Assembly (NCBI GenBank): GCA_964480915.1
Contig: CAYZRS010000061.1
Coordinates: 1 to 26,126 of the forward strand
DNA length: 26,126 nucleotides
Source of the DNA: CAWGCE01 sp964480915
Lineage (GTDB): Bacteria; Planctomycetota; Planctomycetia; Pirellulales; Pirellulaceae
Reading direction: 5' to 3'
Shown: positions 24,435 through 26,126 of the stretch, piece by piece
Layout of the letters: the number at the start of each line of letters is the position of its first letter
Position numbering within the stretch: the stretch's first letter is position 1
Translations under genes and position numbers: made by a program
The notes under the pieces: generated by a model
Database searches by the model: none
Told to the model about the DNA's origin: nothing
Seen by the model: the letters and a program-made list of their open reading frames with translations, nothing else

Positions 24435-26048
24435 ATGCTTGAGTTGACAGATGCTGACAAAAAGAAGCTGTTTTGGGCCAGCTTTCTGGCATTATCGGCG
24501 GCCGGTGTCGGTTTTGTGTTTCGCGTCATGATCCCCGACATGTGGGCCGGTGAGTTTCAGATTACCAAGACGCAAGTCGGCGTACTGACGGGCGCCGCGC
24601 TGTGGCCGATCGCTGTCACGATGATCTTGTTTAGTTTGCTGGTCGATAAGATTGGCTACAAAATTTCGATGTTCTTTGCGTTCGCATTGCAAGCGGCGTC
24701 GGTGGTCCTAACGATTCAAGCGACAAATTTTCAAACCATGTGGTGGGCCTGCTTCTGCGCCGGGCTCGGCCATGGGGTCGTCGAAGCGGTGATCAATCCG
24801 CTGTGTGCGTCGATCTACCGCAGCGAAAAAAGCAAGTGGCTGAACATCCTGCACGCTTCCTGGCCAGCCGGCATCGTGCTCGGTGGTATCGCCTACATCT
24901 TGTTGGTCGGCACCGATGATGGATTGGCCTGGAGCGACACCAAGTGGATTTTTTGGGTGATGCTGATTCCCGTGGTGTTCTACGGATTGTTGTTCTTGAT
25001 GTGTCGCCGGTTTCCCGTGGACGAACGAGTCGAGGCGGGTGTCTCGTACGGCGAAATGCTGCGAGAGTTCGGCGGACTGGGGATCTTCTTAGCCGCCAGT
25101 TTTTTGATCTACGAGTTCGCGGGTCAGATGAAAATCGATTTGGGTGACAACAAGCTCTACATCTGTTTGGCCGCTGGAGCTGTGCTCGGTACCATCGCCG
25201 GATTCCTACTGAAGTCGAAGGGGAAGCTGTTGTTCTTCATCCTTTGTCTCATCATGATCCCCCTCGCGACGGCCGAATTGGCGACCGACGCTTGGATTCA
25301 AAGTCTCATGCGACCCATCATGGGCAACCAATACGCCGCGTGGGCGATCGTCCTCTCGGCCGGCATCATGATGACGCTTCGATTCTTTGCTGGGGTACCG
25401 CTCAAGTTCATGAACCCACCGCAGTTGTTACTGTTGAGTTCCGTCTTCTCGATCATCGGGTTGTATGCTCTTTCAATGACAAGTGGCGGGATGATTTTCG
25501 GTGCTTTCGTCCTGTACGCCATCGGCCAAACGTTCTATTGGCCAACGGTCCTTGGTTTCGTATCCGAGCAATTCCCCAAAGGGGGCGCGATGACGCTGAA
25601 CACCGTTTCCGCGATGGGCCTTCTGACTGTTGGTATCTTCGGCTTTCCATTCCTAGGTGCTGTCCAAGATCACTACAGCACCCAGGCTGTTATGGAGAAC
25701 GAGTCCGAGTTGGCGCAAGCGGTTGTCGCCAACAAGGTCACCTACATCGACAATACCGACCCGGCCAAGGTGGCCGAATTGCCCGTCTACGAAAAGAAAA
25801 ACTTCTTCGGCGCGAATTACGATTCGATCAACGTGGGTGAGTTCAAGAAACTGGCTGACATGACCGACGAACGCCGAGCAACGCTCGACGACACCCTGGC
25901 CGTGACCAGCCAACGATCACTTCGAGTTGCCGCCGTGCTGCCGATGATCATGGCGATCGCTTTCATCTTGATCATCATCTACTACGCTGCGACTGGCGGT
26001 TACAAGCCGGTCGTCTTGGGAGCCAACGAATCCTCCGACGCGCATTAG
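24435..26048 (+). CDS. MFS transporter, FHS (FucP/GluP)-like, with a large insertion before the last helix
   Basis: A 537-residue major facilitator with 12 predicted TM helices. DKIGYK (71-76) is the short loop-2/3 motif A. The segment GLGHGVVEAVINPLCASIY (110-128) followed by LNILHASWPAGIVLGG (137-151) resembles the fucose/glucose-galactose:H+ symporters (GLGIG..EAA.NPL, LN..H...G.G). By family it imports a sugar or related solute with protons; the substrate is unknown. Residues ~411-493, between the last two helices, form an ~80-residue charged insertion (VTYIDNTDPAKVAELPVYEK...) not present in FucP. The ATG start is preceded by GGGAG (24424-24428) at six bases, one of the better ribosome sites in the window. 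It is monocistronic here. Confidence 0.87.
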   Translation: MLELTDADKKKLFWASFLALSAAGVGFVFRVMIPDMWAGEFQITKTQVGVLTGAALWPIAVTMILFSLLVDKIGYKISMFFAFALQAASVVLTIQATNFQTMWWACFCAGLGHGVVEAVINPLCASIYRSEKSKWLNILHASWPAGIVLGGIAYILLVGTDDGLAWSDTKWIFWVMLIPVVFYGLLFLMCRRFPVDERVEAGVSYGEMLREFGGLGIFLAASFLIYEFAGQMKIDLGDNKLYICLAAGAVLGTIAGFLLKSKGKLLFFILCLIMIPLATAELATDAWIQSLMRPIMGNQYAAWAIVLSAGIMMTLRFFAGVPLKFMNPPQLLLLSSVFSIIGLYALSMTSGGMIFGAFVLYAIGQTFYWPTVLGFVSEQFPKGGAMTLNTVSAMGLLTVGIFGFPFLGAVQDHYSTQAVMENESELAQAVVANKVTYIDNTDPAKVAELPVYEKKNFFGANYDSINVGEFKKLADMTDERRATLDDTLAVTSQRSLRVAAVLPMIMAIAFILIIIYYAATGGYKPVVLGANESSDAH

Positions 26049-26103
26049 CGTTTGGGGAACTCGGGGTGGACTGAACTTATGGCGACCCCAGTGTGAGGCG
26101 AAC

Positions 26104-26121
26104 AGATCGCCAGCGATCTTT
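26104..26121 (+). terminator. possible short terminator after the MFS gene
   Basis: AGATCG (26104-26109) pairs with CGATCT (26114-26119) around a CCAG loop and is followed by only two further Ts before C. It lies 56 bases after the stop codon. The short stem and weak T-run make this tentative. Confidence 0.3.
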
Positions 26122-26126
26122 CATGC

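Overview
The window reads as chromosomal DNA of a planctomycete, most likely a Pirellulales/Rhodopirellula-type bacterium. This is inferred from a DUF1570-type metallopeptidase, a divergent DnaA and Dxs, an uncharacterised protein of a type I associate with this group, a giant AsmA-like protein, moderate-to-high GC, frequent GTG/TTG starts and weak Shine-Dalgarno sites. No IS element, phage gene, CRISPR array, rRNA or tRNA was found. Gene density is high and nearly all genes are intact, so this looks like core chromosome rather than an accessory island.

Layout. Positions 1-54 carry a perfect GAGATTT heptamer tandem repeat, cut by the window edge. A methyltransferase with a THUMP-like tail (minus strand) is divergent from a membrane-anchored protein of unknown function (plus). 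After a strong 11-bp hairpin (2712-2743) comes a tight plus-strand cassette: a GT2 glycosyltransferase, an FAD-dependent amine-oxidase-like flavoprotein and a GT39-like membrane glycosyltransferase. It probably makes or modifies a polyprenyl-linked or surface glycan. A GNAT acetyltransferase and then an isolated dnaA follow, with no dnaN, recF or gyrB beside it.

From 9287 to 23867 everything is on the minus strand. In transcription order (right to left) the blocks are: an AsmA-like protein; xseA-xseB (exonuclease VII) with ispA-dxs-nadK, the well-known bacterial xseA/xseB/ispA/dxs/nadK neighbourhood, here without tlyA or recN inside it; a secreted beta-rich protein of unknown function and an SdpI-family membrane protein; a CDP-alcohol phosphotransferase, a fused two-domain ABC permease and a DUF1570 metallopeptidase, the first two overlapping and the third nearly abutting; and finally a small one-TM protein convergent with dnaA.

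A 567-bp divergent intergenic region separates the AsmA-like gene from the last gene, a plus-strand MFS transporter related to the fucose/glucose-galactose (FHS) group, which has an unusual ~80-residue hydrophilic insertion before its last TM helix.

How the genes connect: Dxs and IspA supply isoprenyl diphosphates and could feed the polyprenyl carrier used by the GT2/GT39 cassette. NadK supplies NADP for the MEP pathway. The CDP-alcohol enzyme and the AsmA-like protein point to envelope lipid synthesis and transport. No clearly novel defence or mobile system is visible. The most unusual items are the glycan cassette, the choline/ethanolamine-phosphotransferase-like gene fused into a permease/metallopeptidase operon, and a 10-bp tandem duplication that rewrites the C-terminus of the AsmA-like protein.
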